DNA from: Akkermansiaceae bacterium
Lineage (GTDB): Bacteria; Verrucomicrobiota; Verrucomicrobiia; Verrucomicrobiales; Akkermansiaceae
Direction: 5' to 3'
Assembly (NCBI GenBank): GCA_030725745.1
Contig: JANRFH010000003.1
Span: 1-64,000 of the forward strand
Length of the DNA: 64,000 nucleotides
Position 1 is the stretch's first letter. Each line of letters begins with the position of its first letter. The notes under the pieces were generated by a model. It was not told the origin of the DNA. It did no database searches and saw only the letters and a list, made by a program, of their open reading frames with translations. Of this stretch, positions 7,740 through 16,220 are shown piece after piece. Position numbers and translations under genes: made by a program.

Positions 7740-10226
7740 ATGAAAATTCTCCAAATATTCAATCGCTATGCCCACCTGGGTGGAGAAGAGATCGCCGTGG
7801 AGCAGATCAGCGCAGAGTTGGCGGCAAACCATGATTTTCGTGCAATCACGTTTGACAGCCAGGAATGGACAGAAAAACCTGACATCATCAGTAAGCTCCG
7901 GCAATTCCTACACATGGCATGGAATCCCAATTCGATCAGGTTAGTCCGCAAGGAAATTGAGGAGTTCCAGCCCGATGTTGTGTTGCTTCACAACATCATG
8001 CCAATCGGCTCAGCCGGGCTGTTTTTGTATCTGATGCGCTGCGATGTTCCCGTAGTTCAGTTCATTCACAACTTTCGCCCGTTTTCAGTGAATGGATACT
8101 GTTGGGGCAATGGGAGATTGCTTCCTCAGGGACTGAAGAAAAATTTCGTTCCTGAAATCCTGGCGGGTTCATGGCAAAACTCCCGTTTTAAGACAGCGTG
8201 GTTCGGACTCTTGATTTGGCTTCTTCATCATGTCGGATTCTATCAGATGGTTCATGGATGGATTGCGATATCCCAATTCATGAAGGAGTCCTTCGTGAAG
8301 GGCGGAATCGACGAATCGAAAATCCAGGTGATTTCCCATAGCTGGAATCCTCAATGCTCCGATCTTGAGGCTCAAGCATTACCTAACAGTGGGGACGAGC
8401 CTGTATTTTTGTTTTTGGGTAGGCTCACGGAAGAAAAAGGCCTGCGTCCTCTGCTCGATGCATGGGAGATTTTCGAGAAATCGTCACCCAATGGTCACCT
8501 GATGATTGCGGGCGACGGCCCGATGAAGGAAGAAGTTAGCAAACGCTGCGAAGCTCTGCGTCACGCATCCTACCTCGGATTCCAGAGCGGTGAAGATAAG
8601 AAAAATCTTCTGCGACAATGCACGGCTCTAGTCGTTCCTTCGATCTGGTGGGAGCCCTCCGGCCTCGTGGTCTATGAGGCCTACGACTATGGAAAACCTG
8701 TTTTAGCGGCTCGTTCCGGAGGAATTATAGATCATGTCGAACATGGCATCACCGGATGGCTGCACGAACCCGGGGACATCGAAATTCTTGCGTCCCAAAT
8801 TCAGGCAGCCAACGCAGATAGCAAAACATGCCGAAATATGGGAGCCAACGGGCGGGCGTTTTTGAAACAGCGCAGCGCCAGTGCATGGATCGACGAATTC
8901 AATAGATTCGTCGGCCAGATCGTTGCAAAGACATTCCATGAAGTCGCCCCACCAAGGGATGCTCCACAATCCTATTCCCCTCCACCGCCCCAGCTTCAAA
9001 TCACCGCGTATTTGGCCGACCAAAACCCCGGACATGACCGGAGTTTTGGCATCTCGCGAATGACCCAGATCGTATTGAAAGCCTTGGCAACCGGCGGTGA
9101 CGTGAAAATTTCCACGATATCCTCCAGAACCTCGCAGCAGGCACCCAAAGGAGTGACTCCGGATCATTCCTGCGTTCTTCCATGGGGAACCCGCAGAAAA
9201 TGGGTGAGGTTTTTGACCGATCACTTTCACCCCTTGTTACCGAGAACCGCAACCCATCCGGATCTCTATTACTATCCAAAAGGTTATCTCCCCCTTTGCT
9301 CCCCCCTTTGCCAACCTTCTGTGGTCACGATCCATGACACCATCATCCAACACGGCGAAGACCACTATCCCGACTGGAGGAAGAGCTGGGAATACGGCTA
9401 CTGGGCGATGATTCTCAAACACACCCTGCGCCAAGCGGATAGAATCCTGACCGTATCCGAGAATTCAAAAGAACAGATTCTGCAGTTCATGTCCCGGCAT
9501 CGGATACCAGCCAAGGAAATCACTGTCACCTTTGAGCCATGTTTTTATGAGGATCTACCCCAACCGATCAATCCACCCAAGGAAAACCATGTGATTCATC
9601 TGGCCTCATGCGAACCCCACAAGCGAACCGCTCACTTGATCCGCTGGTGGCATGAAGCGGAATTCCGTATGCCGGATCTGCCTGCGTTGCATTTGATCGG
9701 GACGATTCCTCCGGAAGTGGATCCCCTGCTCATGAGCTCACGAACAATCGTCAAGCGCCCGTTTTTGGAAGAAGCCGCACTGCAATCGGCATATCAGGAA
9801 GCCCGTGCGCTGATCTTGCCGTCAGAGATCGAGGGCTTCGGACTGCCGGCGCTCGAGGCCTATTATCTCGGCACACCTGTGTGCTTCGTCAAAGGCACCT
9901 CAGTAGAGGAAATTCTATCCGTGACCACGAACAAGGGAGGCTTCACCTTGGACGATCCCGAGTCGCTGTTCGCAGCACTCAACGAGGTGATGGCGATAAG
10001 TAATGATGAAGTTCATGAATGTGGACTCAAACTGCGGGAAACCTACTCTTCGAAGAGAGTCGCAGATCGGATCACTGAGGCATTTGCGGAGGTAGCAACT
10101 GGGAAACAGCAGGAAAAACATACGAATAAACTCTCCGCCGGAGATCCTGCCTGCAACTTGGAATCCGGTCTATGCGACCGCTTCCACGCTCATTCATTCA
10201 CTTCGGAAACCAAAATAAAACCGTGA
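7740..10226 (+). CDS. Two-domain GT4-GT4 glycosyltransferase fusion
   Basis: The 828-residue product contains two complete GT-B units. Unit one (about 1-390) starts MKILQIFNRYAHLGGEE and has LFLGRLTEEKGL, IAGDGPMKEE and the EX7E-type EPSGLVVYEAYDYGKP. A proline-rich linker (about 400-425) follows. Unit two (about 425-790) has ADQNPGHDRSFGISR, TIHDTI, VSENSKEQI and EIEGFGLPALEAYYLGTP. Such double enzymes usually add two successive sugars, or the same linkage twice; here that is inference. It begins three bases after the kinase-like gene. The last 40 residues look poorly conserved and may be disordered. Confidence 0.87.
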   Translation: MKILQIFNRYAHLGGEEIAVEQISAELAANHDFRAITFDSQEWTEKPDIISKLRQFLHMAWNPNSIRLVRKEIEEFQPDVVLLHNIMPIGSAGLFLYLMRCDVPVVQFIHNFRPFSVNGYCWGNGRLLPQGLKKNFVPEILAGSWQNSRFKTAWFGLLIWLLHHVGFYQMVHGWIAISQFMKESFVKGGIDESKIQVISHSWNPQCSDLEAQALPNSGDEPVFLFLGRLTEEKGLRPLLDAWEIFEKSSPNGHLMIAGDGPMKEEVSKRCEALRHASYLGFQSGEDKKNLLRQCTALVVPSIWWEPSGLVVYEAYDYGKPVLAARSGGIIDHVEHGITGWLHEPGDIEILASQIQAANADSKTCRNMGANGRAFLKQRSASAWIDEFNRFVGQIVAKTFHEVAPPRDAPQSYSPPPPQLQITAYLADQNPGHDRSFGISRMTQIVLKALATGGDVKISTISSRTSQQAPKGVTPDHSCVLPWGTRRKWVRFLTDHFHPLLPRTATHPDLYYYPKGYLPLCSPLCQPSVVTIHDTIIQHGEDHYPDWRKSWEYGYWAMILKHTLRQADRILTVSENSKEQILQFMSRHRIPAKEITVTFEPCFYEDLPQPINPPKENHVIHLASCEPHKRTAHLIRWWHEAEFRMPDLPALHLIGTIPPEVDPLLMSSRTIVKRPFLEEAALQSAYQEARALILPSEIEGFGLPALEAYYLGTPVCFVKGTSVEEILSVTTNKGGFTLDDPESLFAALNEVMAISNDEVHECGLKLRETYSSKRVADRITEAFAEVATGKQQEKHTNKLSAGDPACNLESGLCDRFHAHSFTSETKIKP

Positions 10227-10362
10227 TCCGCATCGGCCTTCTTGGCCGGACTAGGAATTATTCGCGCAGTTGGACGGAGATACCTATTTCTGGATATACG
10301 CTGGATATTATCTTGGGTGGTGCCTTGCTTGTGTGCAGTCGATGATCGAGCCTTGAAGTCTT

Positions 10363-11109
10363 ATGCCAGTTGTTCTCACAAATCCACAGCCTCCTTTTGA
10401 TCCCCGTGCCGAAGTAATGTTGCCAGCAATCGGGGGGTTCCCTACGTCAGATGCCCCGCTGTTTCTCTCGGGCTACAGTGAACTTCTGAAAGTGGATCTA
10501 AGCGGCAGGAAAGCACTGGAGATCTGTGGTGGATTCGGCAAGCTTGCCGCATTGCTTGCTGAAAATTTCCCGAAAGCGGAAGTGATCGGACTGGATTTCT
10601 ACGTGGCGTCCGGATCGGAGATCGACGAAAAGTTGAAACATCTACCAGGGCTCTCCTATGTCGCGGGTGATGCGTTTGATCTCTCTACTTATGAACCTGA
10701 ATCCTTTGATCTTGTTTTCGGACAAGCGGCGCTCCACCACCTTGCGCATGATCCCGTGGGAATTGCGTCCGAAGTGTCACGGATATTGAAGCCAGGCGGC
10801 AGGTTCGTTTTCATCTTCGAACCAATGGGACACAATTTATTGGTTGCTGGCATTCGCGCGATGCGCATGGCTAGGCACGAGATGGTGGACGAGAGCAATC
10901 TGTTCATATCCCAGTTCGAGAAAATGGCGTCGGAGTTCAGCTCTTGTGAGGTACAGATGTTGAATATGTTGGGTTATCCCATGAAGGCATTTTCCGATCG
11001 TTTTTCTTTGCTTTGCCAAGCGGTGCATTCGCTCGATAATTGGTTATTCAAAACCTTTCCGTCTCTGCTGCGCTATGGTGCCAATTGCAATCTGGTATTC
11101 ACCAAGTAA
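10363..11109 (+). CDS. Class I SAM-dependent methyltransferase
   Basis: The 248-residue protein has the Rossmann methyltransferase motifs: LEICGGFGKLAALLAE (motif I, SAM loop), VIGLDFYVASG (acidic residue for the ribose), AGDAFDLSTYEPESFDLVFGQAALHHL (motifs II-IV) and EVSRILKPGGRFVFIFEP (post-motif III), typical of Methyltransf_11. It is likely to methylate a sugar or lipid-linked intermediate of this locus; the target is unknown. The gene stands alone between two intergenic stretches of about 140 and 30 bases. The ATG at 10363 gives a normal-length protein. Confidence 0.82.
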   Translation: MPVVLTNPQPPFDPRAEVMLPAIGGFPTSDAPLFLSGYSELLKVDLSGRKALEICGGFGKLAALLAENFPKAEVIGLDFYVASGSEIDEKLKHLPGLSYVAGDAFDLSTYEPESFDLVFGQAALHHLAHDPVGIASEVSRILKPGGRFVFIFEPMGHNLLVAGIRAMRMARHEMVDESNLFISQFEKMASEFSSCEVQMLNMLGYPMKAFSDRFSLLCQAVHSLDNWLFKTFPSLLRYGANCNLVFTK

Positions 11110-11138
11110 AGCCCTTTCGTTAGATTGATCCACGACTC

Positions 11139-12322
11139 ATGCGCTTTTATACATGCACACCAATTGCCTTCGGAGGCGGTGCTGATTTCTTTGCTCGTGA
11201 CAGCGGGCTTCTTTGCCGGGGATTTCAGTCGATTGGGATTGAGAGTCTGACTGTGATGCCGCTCCCGTCTTCAAAAGAGGATCAGCATGACCTTATCCGG
11301 ACAGAGTATAGCAACCTTGAAGATTCCAAGTGGTGGAGAGACCTAAATCTGGATGGTGTCGTTCTTTATGCATGGGGGAGACCGCGTTTTCGGAAAGTTG
11401 CGCGCGCCATCAGTGAAGCGGGAATTTTTTTGGTCTTAAACCAAGATGCAGGAGGATACGTTTCACCGCTCGAAGGTCTGCGGAACTGGATGAGAATGGA
11501 GTGGTGCGGCGCAGGTGGCGGATCGGGCGTCCGTGGTAGTATTCGAGTAACAAAACGCATAGCCCGCGGGTCACAATTGGTCTGCTACTCACAGACCCCC
11601 TAAGAGCTCAGCATTTGAGCTATGGTGATGTAATAGCCTGTGTGTCACCCGTAGCGGCCGATCGTTATCGAAAACTTTGCCAGATCTATGGCGGAGAGGT
11701 TTTGCAGCGAAAAGTTTGGTTGATTCCTCATTCTGTGGAAACTCGTTTTCGATACACGGGCGAAGAGAAATATAGAGAGATCATCTGCGTCGGTCGTTGG
11801 GGGGATGAGATTTCGAAGCGGCCGAAGTTACTAACCTCCGTAGTTTCACGTCTTTTGGAAGTCGATGACCAGGTTGTCGTAAAAATCGTTGGTGAATTCA
11901 CGGAATTCCTTGTTGATTGGCATAAGGGTTTAAACGCAAGGTTGAGCCTTCGGATTTCACTTCTGGGGCGAGTTAATCGGCAAGAGTTGGCATCGATGCT
12001 TGCCCGAGCTCGCGTTTTCTACAGTTCGTCGGCTTTTGAGAGTTTTTGCATTGCTGCAGGAGAAGCCCTTTGCTGCGGATGCTCGGTTGTAGCAAATCGT
12101 TCCGTGGCAATGCCGGCGTTCGAATGGTTCGTTTCTACAAATTCCGGGAGGCTGAGTTCCACAGATTCTGTGGATGGGCACGTTGAAGCGATTCAGAATG
12201 AACTGGCCAGTTGGGATAACGGAAAACGGGATGCCGCAGCGATCGCGACACAGTGGTGCAAATCGCTGCATGCTCCGGAAATTGCGCAATCTATTGTAAA
12301 GCATCCAATATTCCTTGATTGA
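11139..12322 (+). pseudogene. GT4-type glycosyltransferase split by a one-base frameshift
   Basis: The 5' frame (11139-11603) encodes the N-terminal domain and runs off at TAA directly after a CCCCC run (11596-11600). The frame one base over continues without a stop through LRAQHLSYGDVIACVSPVAA into a complete donor-binding domain with IICVGRWGDEISKRP, ISLLGRVNRQEL and SSAFESFCIAAGEALCCGC, ending at 12322. Joining the two frames restores one continuous protein of about 394 residues. A lost C in the run explains this. It could be a real inactivating mutation or a sequencing error. The separate start TTG 11615 would give only the C-terminal half. Confidence 0.7.
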
Positions 12323-12875
12323 GGAAGAACTCAGGGAGCTTCTATCGGAAGGCCATTTGATCCAATGACAGCTATTCCAGCGACTCCATGACAGATTGTG
12401 GACTGAAGTAGCCGGACGGCTGACACGACCGACTCCACCGGATCTACATTCGGATGAAACGACGGCGGAAAGCATTTCGGGCTCACATCTTTGGATCGAC
12501 GTCTGTGCCGCTTTTGCCGATGGCAAAATCATCCAAACGATTCAGTCATCTGGATGCAGTGAGAGGCATTGTTAAGACGCTCGGCACCAGCAATGGAAGG
12601 CGCACTTTGCCAAACTCATCGAAACATGGAATCCACAAGCAATCAGCCGATCAATCTACAGCCGCGCCGATATCTGGGGCGAACCCATACGATGGCTCGG
12701 CGTCCTCCTAGTCACACCCTCACCATGCTGATTGAAAACAATCCCATTCTTTAGCCTTCGGATCACTTCCACGGCAACACCGCCATCGCCTAGGAATAAC
12801 GTCTTCGTTTTCTGAATTTAACAAATCGAAAGCACCGGAAAGCGTGCAGCTGGCTTTGACCACTACGATACTGCG
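12323..12875 (+). other. Intergenic decay zone without a supported gene
   Basis: About 550 bases lie between the broken GT4 and the GT11 remnant. All frames are broken into short open stretches. One of them (about 12572-12720) reads as QQWKAHFAKLIETWNPQAIS, with a protein-like composition, but I cannot place it in a family. The position next to two other broken genes suggests decayed coding DNA. No hairpin, repeat or promoter stands out. Confidence 0.4.
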
Positions 12876-13269
12876 ATGATTCGCTTCGTCATGTTAGGGC
12901 GCACAAGTAATAACATGTTCCACATATGCCATTGCCCGCGTCCTTGAGGAAAAACACAAGGTGCCGCTGGTCATGGATGCGAACGGGTTCGGCGCTGAGA
13001 TATGGAGCTAGGTTAGTGCAGGCAGAAAATCACCCGCTCCAACGAGCTTGTGGTCAACGAAATCCCAGCTCCACGACATGTATCTCATGAGCCTTGCCAC
13101 GCATCATATCATTGCGAACAGCAAGTATTCGTGGTGGGCTGCGTGGATCGTAAAGACTGAAACGCAGCAGATGAAGATGCCCGACCGCGGGATTACCTAC
13201 AACACCATCGTGCCAACCTCCGAAAAAAAGCTCCCGCACTGGACGACCATCCCCACATTGCCCGACTAA
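12876..13269 (+). pseudogene. Remnant of a GT11 alpha-1,2-fucosyltransferase-like gene
   Basis: The start reads MIRFVMLGRTSNNMF, followed after a one-base shift by YAIARVLEEKHKVPLVMD. Together these match the N-terminus of GT11 enzymes (M-x-G-G-L-G-N-Q-M-F-Q-Y-A...LA-x-K). A stop at TAG 13010-13012 and a large deletion follow. The 3' part (about 13048-13269) reads YLMSLATHHIIANSKYSWWA, the GT11 C-terminal motif in which a Ser/Asn-rich strand precedes S-x-W-W. Intact enzymes have about 270-300 residues, so at least half of the gene is missing. It overlaps nothing and ends one base before the next ATG. Confidence 0.7.
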
Positions 13270-13270
13270 A

Positions 13271-14008
13271 ATGCCTAAATATCCCAACAACTGGGCAGCT
13301 GTAGTGCCGCTCGCCAACGAAGAGAACGACCTTGGGGAATTCATCTCTGTCCTGGTCAAGGCCATGGACGAGACCGGCGGCGGCAAGGCTTACCTGATCG
13401 TAGACAAAGTCTCGAAAGACCGGACTTTGGAAATATGCCGTGAGATCAGCGCCCGCGAGCCACGTATCGCGACCGAATGGATTCCGGGAAACCGACACAT
13501 TGTGGATGCATATCTGAACGGCTTCAAAGCCGCGCTTGCAGGTGGCCACGAGATCATCATCGAGATGGACGGCGGTCTCTCGCATGATCCGAGAGCGATC
13601 CCCGCCTTTCTCCGCGCCCTGAATGAGGGCAACGACTGCGCCTTCGGCAGCCGCTACATCAATGGTGGCTCAATGGTCGACTCACCATTTTCCAGGCGAT
13701 TTCTCAGCAAAGGTGGCACGCTGCTGGCCAAGGTGCTACTGGGCTCCCAGCTCTCGGACATGACTTCAGGCTACCAGGGATTCAGGCGAGATGTGTTACA
13801 GAAAATCGTCGATCACCCGCTGCGCTCAAGAGCCCACTTCTATCAGACCGAGCTGCGCCACCTTTTGCGGAACCAGAAGCTCATCGAAGTGCCCATCCAC
13901 TACCGAGCCCCATCGCCAAGTGTCTCCAAAGGCGCGATCCGGAATTCCATTTCCGTCCTGATCCACTACACTCTTTTGCGCCTTCTCGGCAAATCACCTT
14001 CGATCTGA
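13271..14008 (+). CDS. GT2 glycosyltransferase, dolichol-phosphate mannosyltransferase-like
   Basis: The 245-residue protein has the DPM1/polyprenol-phosphate transferase layout: AAVVPLANEENDLGEF, a KVSKDRT loop, IIEMDGGLSHDPRAIP (metal-binding D-x-D/G), CAFGSRYINGG and SDMTSGYQGFRRDVLQ. The canonical DxSxD loop is replaced by VDKVSKD. It carries no C-terminal membrane helices, as in the soluble bacterial DPM class. It would make a polyprenyl-phosphate-linked sugar that the polytopic transferase at 15033 could use as donor; that partnership is inferred from proximity. Confidence 0.8.
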   Translation: MPKYPNNWAAVVPLANEENDLGEFISVLVKAMDETGGGKAYLIVDKVSKDRTLEICREISAREPRIATEWIPGNRHIVDAYLNGFKAALAGGHEIIIEMDGGLSHDPRAIPAFLRALNEGNDCAFGSRYINGGSMVDSPFSRRFLSKGGTLLAKVLLGSQLSDMTSGYQGFRRDVLQKIVDHPLRSRAHFYQTELRHLLRNQKLIEVPIHYRAPSPSVSKGAIRNSISVLIHYTLLRLLGKSPSI

Positions 14009-14027
14009 AAACCCCGTTTCCGAAACC

Positions 14028-15029
14028 ATGCCCACCTCCCTCGTCGTCACTTCGATCAACGCCCCCACTGCAGCGGTGAAGGAACTCGCTTCCGGAAGCC
14101 TCGAGCACGGTTGGGATTTCATCATGGCGGGGGACAGCAAAAGCCCTACGGATTTTTCCCTCGATGGCTGCCGTTTCCTGTCTCTGGAAGCTCAACGTGG
14201 CAGCGGATTTTCAATGGCGAAAATCTGCCCGGAACGCTCCTACACCCGCAAAAACCTCGCATACCTCGAAGCGATGGCTTCCGGTGCGGATGTGATCGTG
14301 GAAACGGACGATGACAACCATCCGCTCGATGAATTCTGGCAGTCTCGCGTCGGTGAGATTGAATGCAAACCCGTCGCTCATGATGGTTGGGTGAACGCCT
14401 ACGGTTATTTCACCGAGGAGTTCATCTACCCCCGTGGTCTGCCGTTGAAATACGCACGGGATGCCGTCCCCGAAGGCGGAGGTATGGAAACCGTATTTTG
14501 CCCGGTGCAACAGGGACTCGCCGATAGCGATCCTGACGTGGACGCCGTTTACCGCATGCTTTTTCCACTGCCCTTCCATTTCGAGAAAAACTCCACCCCG
14601 GTGCTTCTGCGCGATGGCGCTTGGTGCCCGTTCAACAGCCAGAACACGACCTTTCAGAAATGCGCTTTTCCGCTCCTCTATCTTCCCGCCGAGTGCAGCT
14701 TCCGGATGACGGATATCTGGCGCAGCTTCGTCGCCCAGCGCATCCTCCAAGCACGGGGCATGGGCGTGCTCTTCCATAGCCCTACGGTCTGGCAGGATAG
14801 AAACGATCATGATCTCCAGAAGGATTTCACCGACGAACTACCCGGCTACAACCACAACGCGGAGATGCGCGAAGCACTCGTTTCCCTCCGACTGGATGAC
14901 AGCATGACTTCCGTTGCGATGCTGGAGCTATGCTATCAGGAACTGATCCGCAGAGGCTGGGTCGGACAGGGTGAGGAAAAACTGCTCACGGCTTGGATCG
15001 CCGATCTTGCGGCGATGGGCATTCAATGA
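14028..15029 (+). CDS. STELLO/DUF288-like glycosyltransferase
   Basis: The 333-residue protein begins with SLVVTSINAPTAAVKEL, then GWDFIMAGDSKSPTDF, SYTRKNLAYLEAMASGADVIVETDDDNHP. This order (VVTSI-x-PT, GD-K-PT/SD, RKN-GYL-A, a triple-Asp strand) is what I recognise from STELLO (DUF288) proteins, known in plants as Golgi proteins that assist cellulose synthase and in bacteria from surface-glycan loci. The DDD motif looks like a GT-A metal site. Activity and substrate are unknown. It lies 20 bases after the DPM1-like gene and four bases before the membrane gene. Confidence 0.65.
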   Translation: MPTSLVVTSINAPTAAVKELASGSLEHGWDFIMAGDSKSPTDFSLDGCRFLSLEAQRGSGFSMAKICPERSYTRKNLAYLEAMASGADVIVETDDDNHPLDEFWQSRVGEIECKPVAHDGWVNAYGYFTEEFIYPRGLPLKYARDAVPEGGGMETVFCPVQQGLADSDPDVDAVYRMLFPLPFHFEKNSTPVLLRDGAWCPFNSQNTTFQKCAFPLLYLPAECSFRMTDIWRSFVAQRILQARGMGVLFHSPTVWQDRNDHDLQKDFTDELPGYNHNAEMREALVSLRLDDSMTSVAMLELCYQELIRRGWVGQGEEKLLTAWIADLAAMGIQ

Positions 15030-15032
15030 GAT

Positions 15033-16220
15033 ATGAGCCGTTTAAAAAATCTTTCGGAACAGCCATGGGTGCTCGGCCTGTTGGTGGCCTTTCCCTCCAG
15101 CGGAATTGTGCACAAATACACCGGCACTTTCGGGCTGCTTGGCTACCTGCTGGGTGTCATCGTTATCTTCTCCGTCTTGAAAAAATTCGGACTGCCGTTC
15201 TCAAAATGGTGGAGGAAAAATTTCAAGTTCACCGCAGCCGCAGTGTTCCTCGCTTTCGCCGCGTGTTTTGCGGTCGTTTATCCCATTGAAAACTCCAAGG
15301 GGCCGGGAAAAAGCAGCGACCGTGACCAAGGGCTTAATATTTCCGCAGGAAAACTCATGCATGGGGAAAACCCCTACTACGAGGATGAGCCGGATGCCGG
15401 CCCGCTCTCGGTGCTTCCAGGCTCCATCATCCTTGCCTCCCCATTTGTCGCTGCCGGCAACAGCGCCTATCAGAACCTCTTCTGGCTCGCCGCCTTCGTG
15501 GTCTTCGCCGCCTTCCTTTTCCGTGACCGGATGTTGGCGCTGACACTCATCGCCGTGTCACTCGCGCTCTCACCCTCCGCGATGCATGAGTTCATCTCTG
15601 GGGGAGACCTCATGTCGAACGGCATCTACGTGGCGGTTTTTTCGATACTCGCGCTGCGGGCATGGACATCAGAAAACCCAAAGAATGCCTGGCGCTGGGT
15701 TTCGCTAATCCTGTTTGGGATGGCTCTAGCATCGAGGCCGAACTTCCTTTTCATCCTGCCGCTTTTCGGAGCATTGCTCTGGAGGGAAACTTCATTCGGC
15801 AAAGCGATCACGGCATCATCCTCGGTATTTCTCGCCTTCTGCGCCGTCACCCTTCCATTCTACTTCAGCGATCCGGATGGGTTCACACCTCTCGTGGCCA
15901 GGGCGAAAATTGAAATCCCCGGGATACCATGGGCAAGTGTTGCGGTGATTATCATCACTGCCGCACTGACCATCGCATCGTCATTCGCGCTGCTCCTCCG
16001 CAGGAACGACAACCCCACTGTCGCTTTCGCAAGGAAATGCGCGCTGGTCATCCTGGCGCCGATGATTGCCATGGTCATCCTGCGTAGCATTTCCAGCGGT
16101 GGCCTAGACTTCGAGTTCATGAGAGATCGATTCGGACTGATGTATCTCCCCTTCGCTTTGATCGGCTGGAGAATGAATTTCGTGGATGGAACCGGCAAAT
16201 GCCAAAGCCATGCAGCCTAA
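15033..16220 (+). CDS. Polytopic membrane glycosyltransferase-like protein (GT87/ArnT type)
   Basis: The 395-residue protein has roughly nine to ten hydrophobic segments. After the third comes a periplasmic-looking loop with DRDQGLNISAGKLMHGENPY (about residues 96-115), matching the D...A..L..G.NPY signature of GT87 and related polyprenyl-phosphate-sugar-dependent transferases. It would act on the periplasmic face using a lipid-phosphate sugar, plausibly made by the DPM1-like enzyme at 13271. The family call rests on this single motif plus topology. The 3' end overlaps the next GT2 gene. Confidence 0.6.
   Translation: MSRLKNLSEQPWVLGLLVAFPSSGIVHKYTGTFGLLGYLLGVIVIFSVLKKFGLPFSKWWRKNFKFTAAAVFLAFAACFAVVYPIENSKGPGKSSDRDQGLNISAGKLMHGENPYYEDEPDAGPLSVLPGSIILASPFVAAGNSAYQNLFWLAAFVVFAAFLFRDRMLALTLIAVSLALSPSAMHEFISGGDLMSNGIYVAVFSILALRAWTSENPKNAWRWVSLILFGMALASRPNFLFILPLFGALLWRETSFGKAITASSSVFLAFCAVTLPFYFSDPDGFTPLVARAKIEIPGIPWASVAVIIITAALTIASSFALLLRRNDNPTVAFARKCALVILAPMIAMVILRSISSGGLDFEFMRDRFGLMYLPFALIGWRMNFVDGTGKCQSHAA

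Noticed and set aside
10231-10245. CGGCC-TTCTT-GGCCG hairpin after the double GT4 gene as a terminator
   Set aside because: Only five pairs and no T-run; kept as chance structure.
12454-12754. Two overlapping 60-85 codon + strand frames in the decay zone
   Set aside because: Basic, low-complexity translations, no ribosome site, next to pseudogenes.
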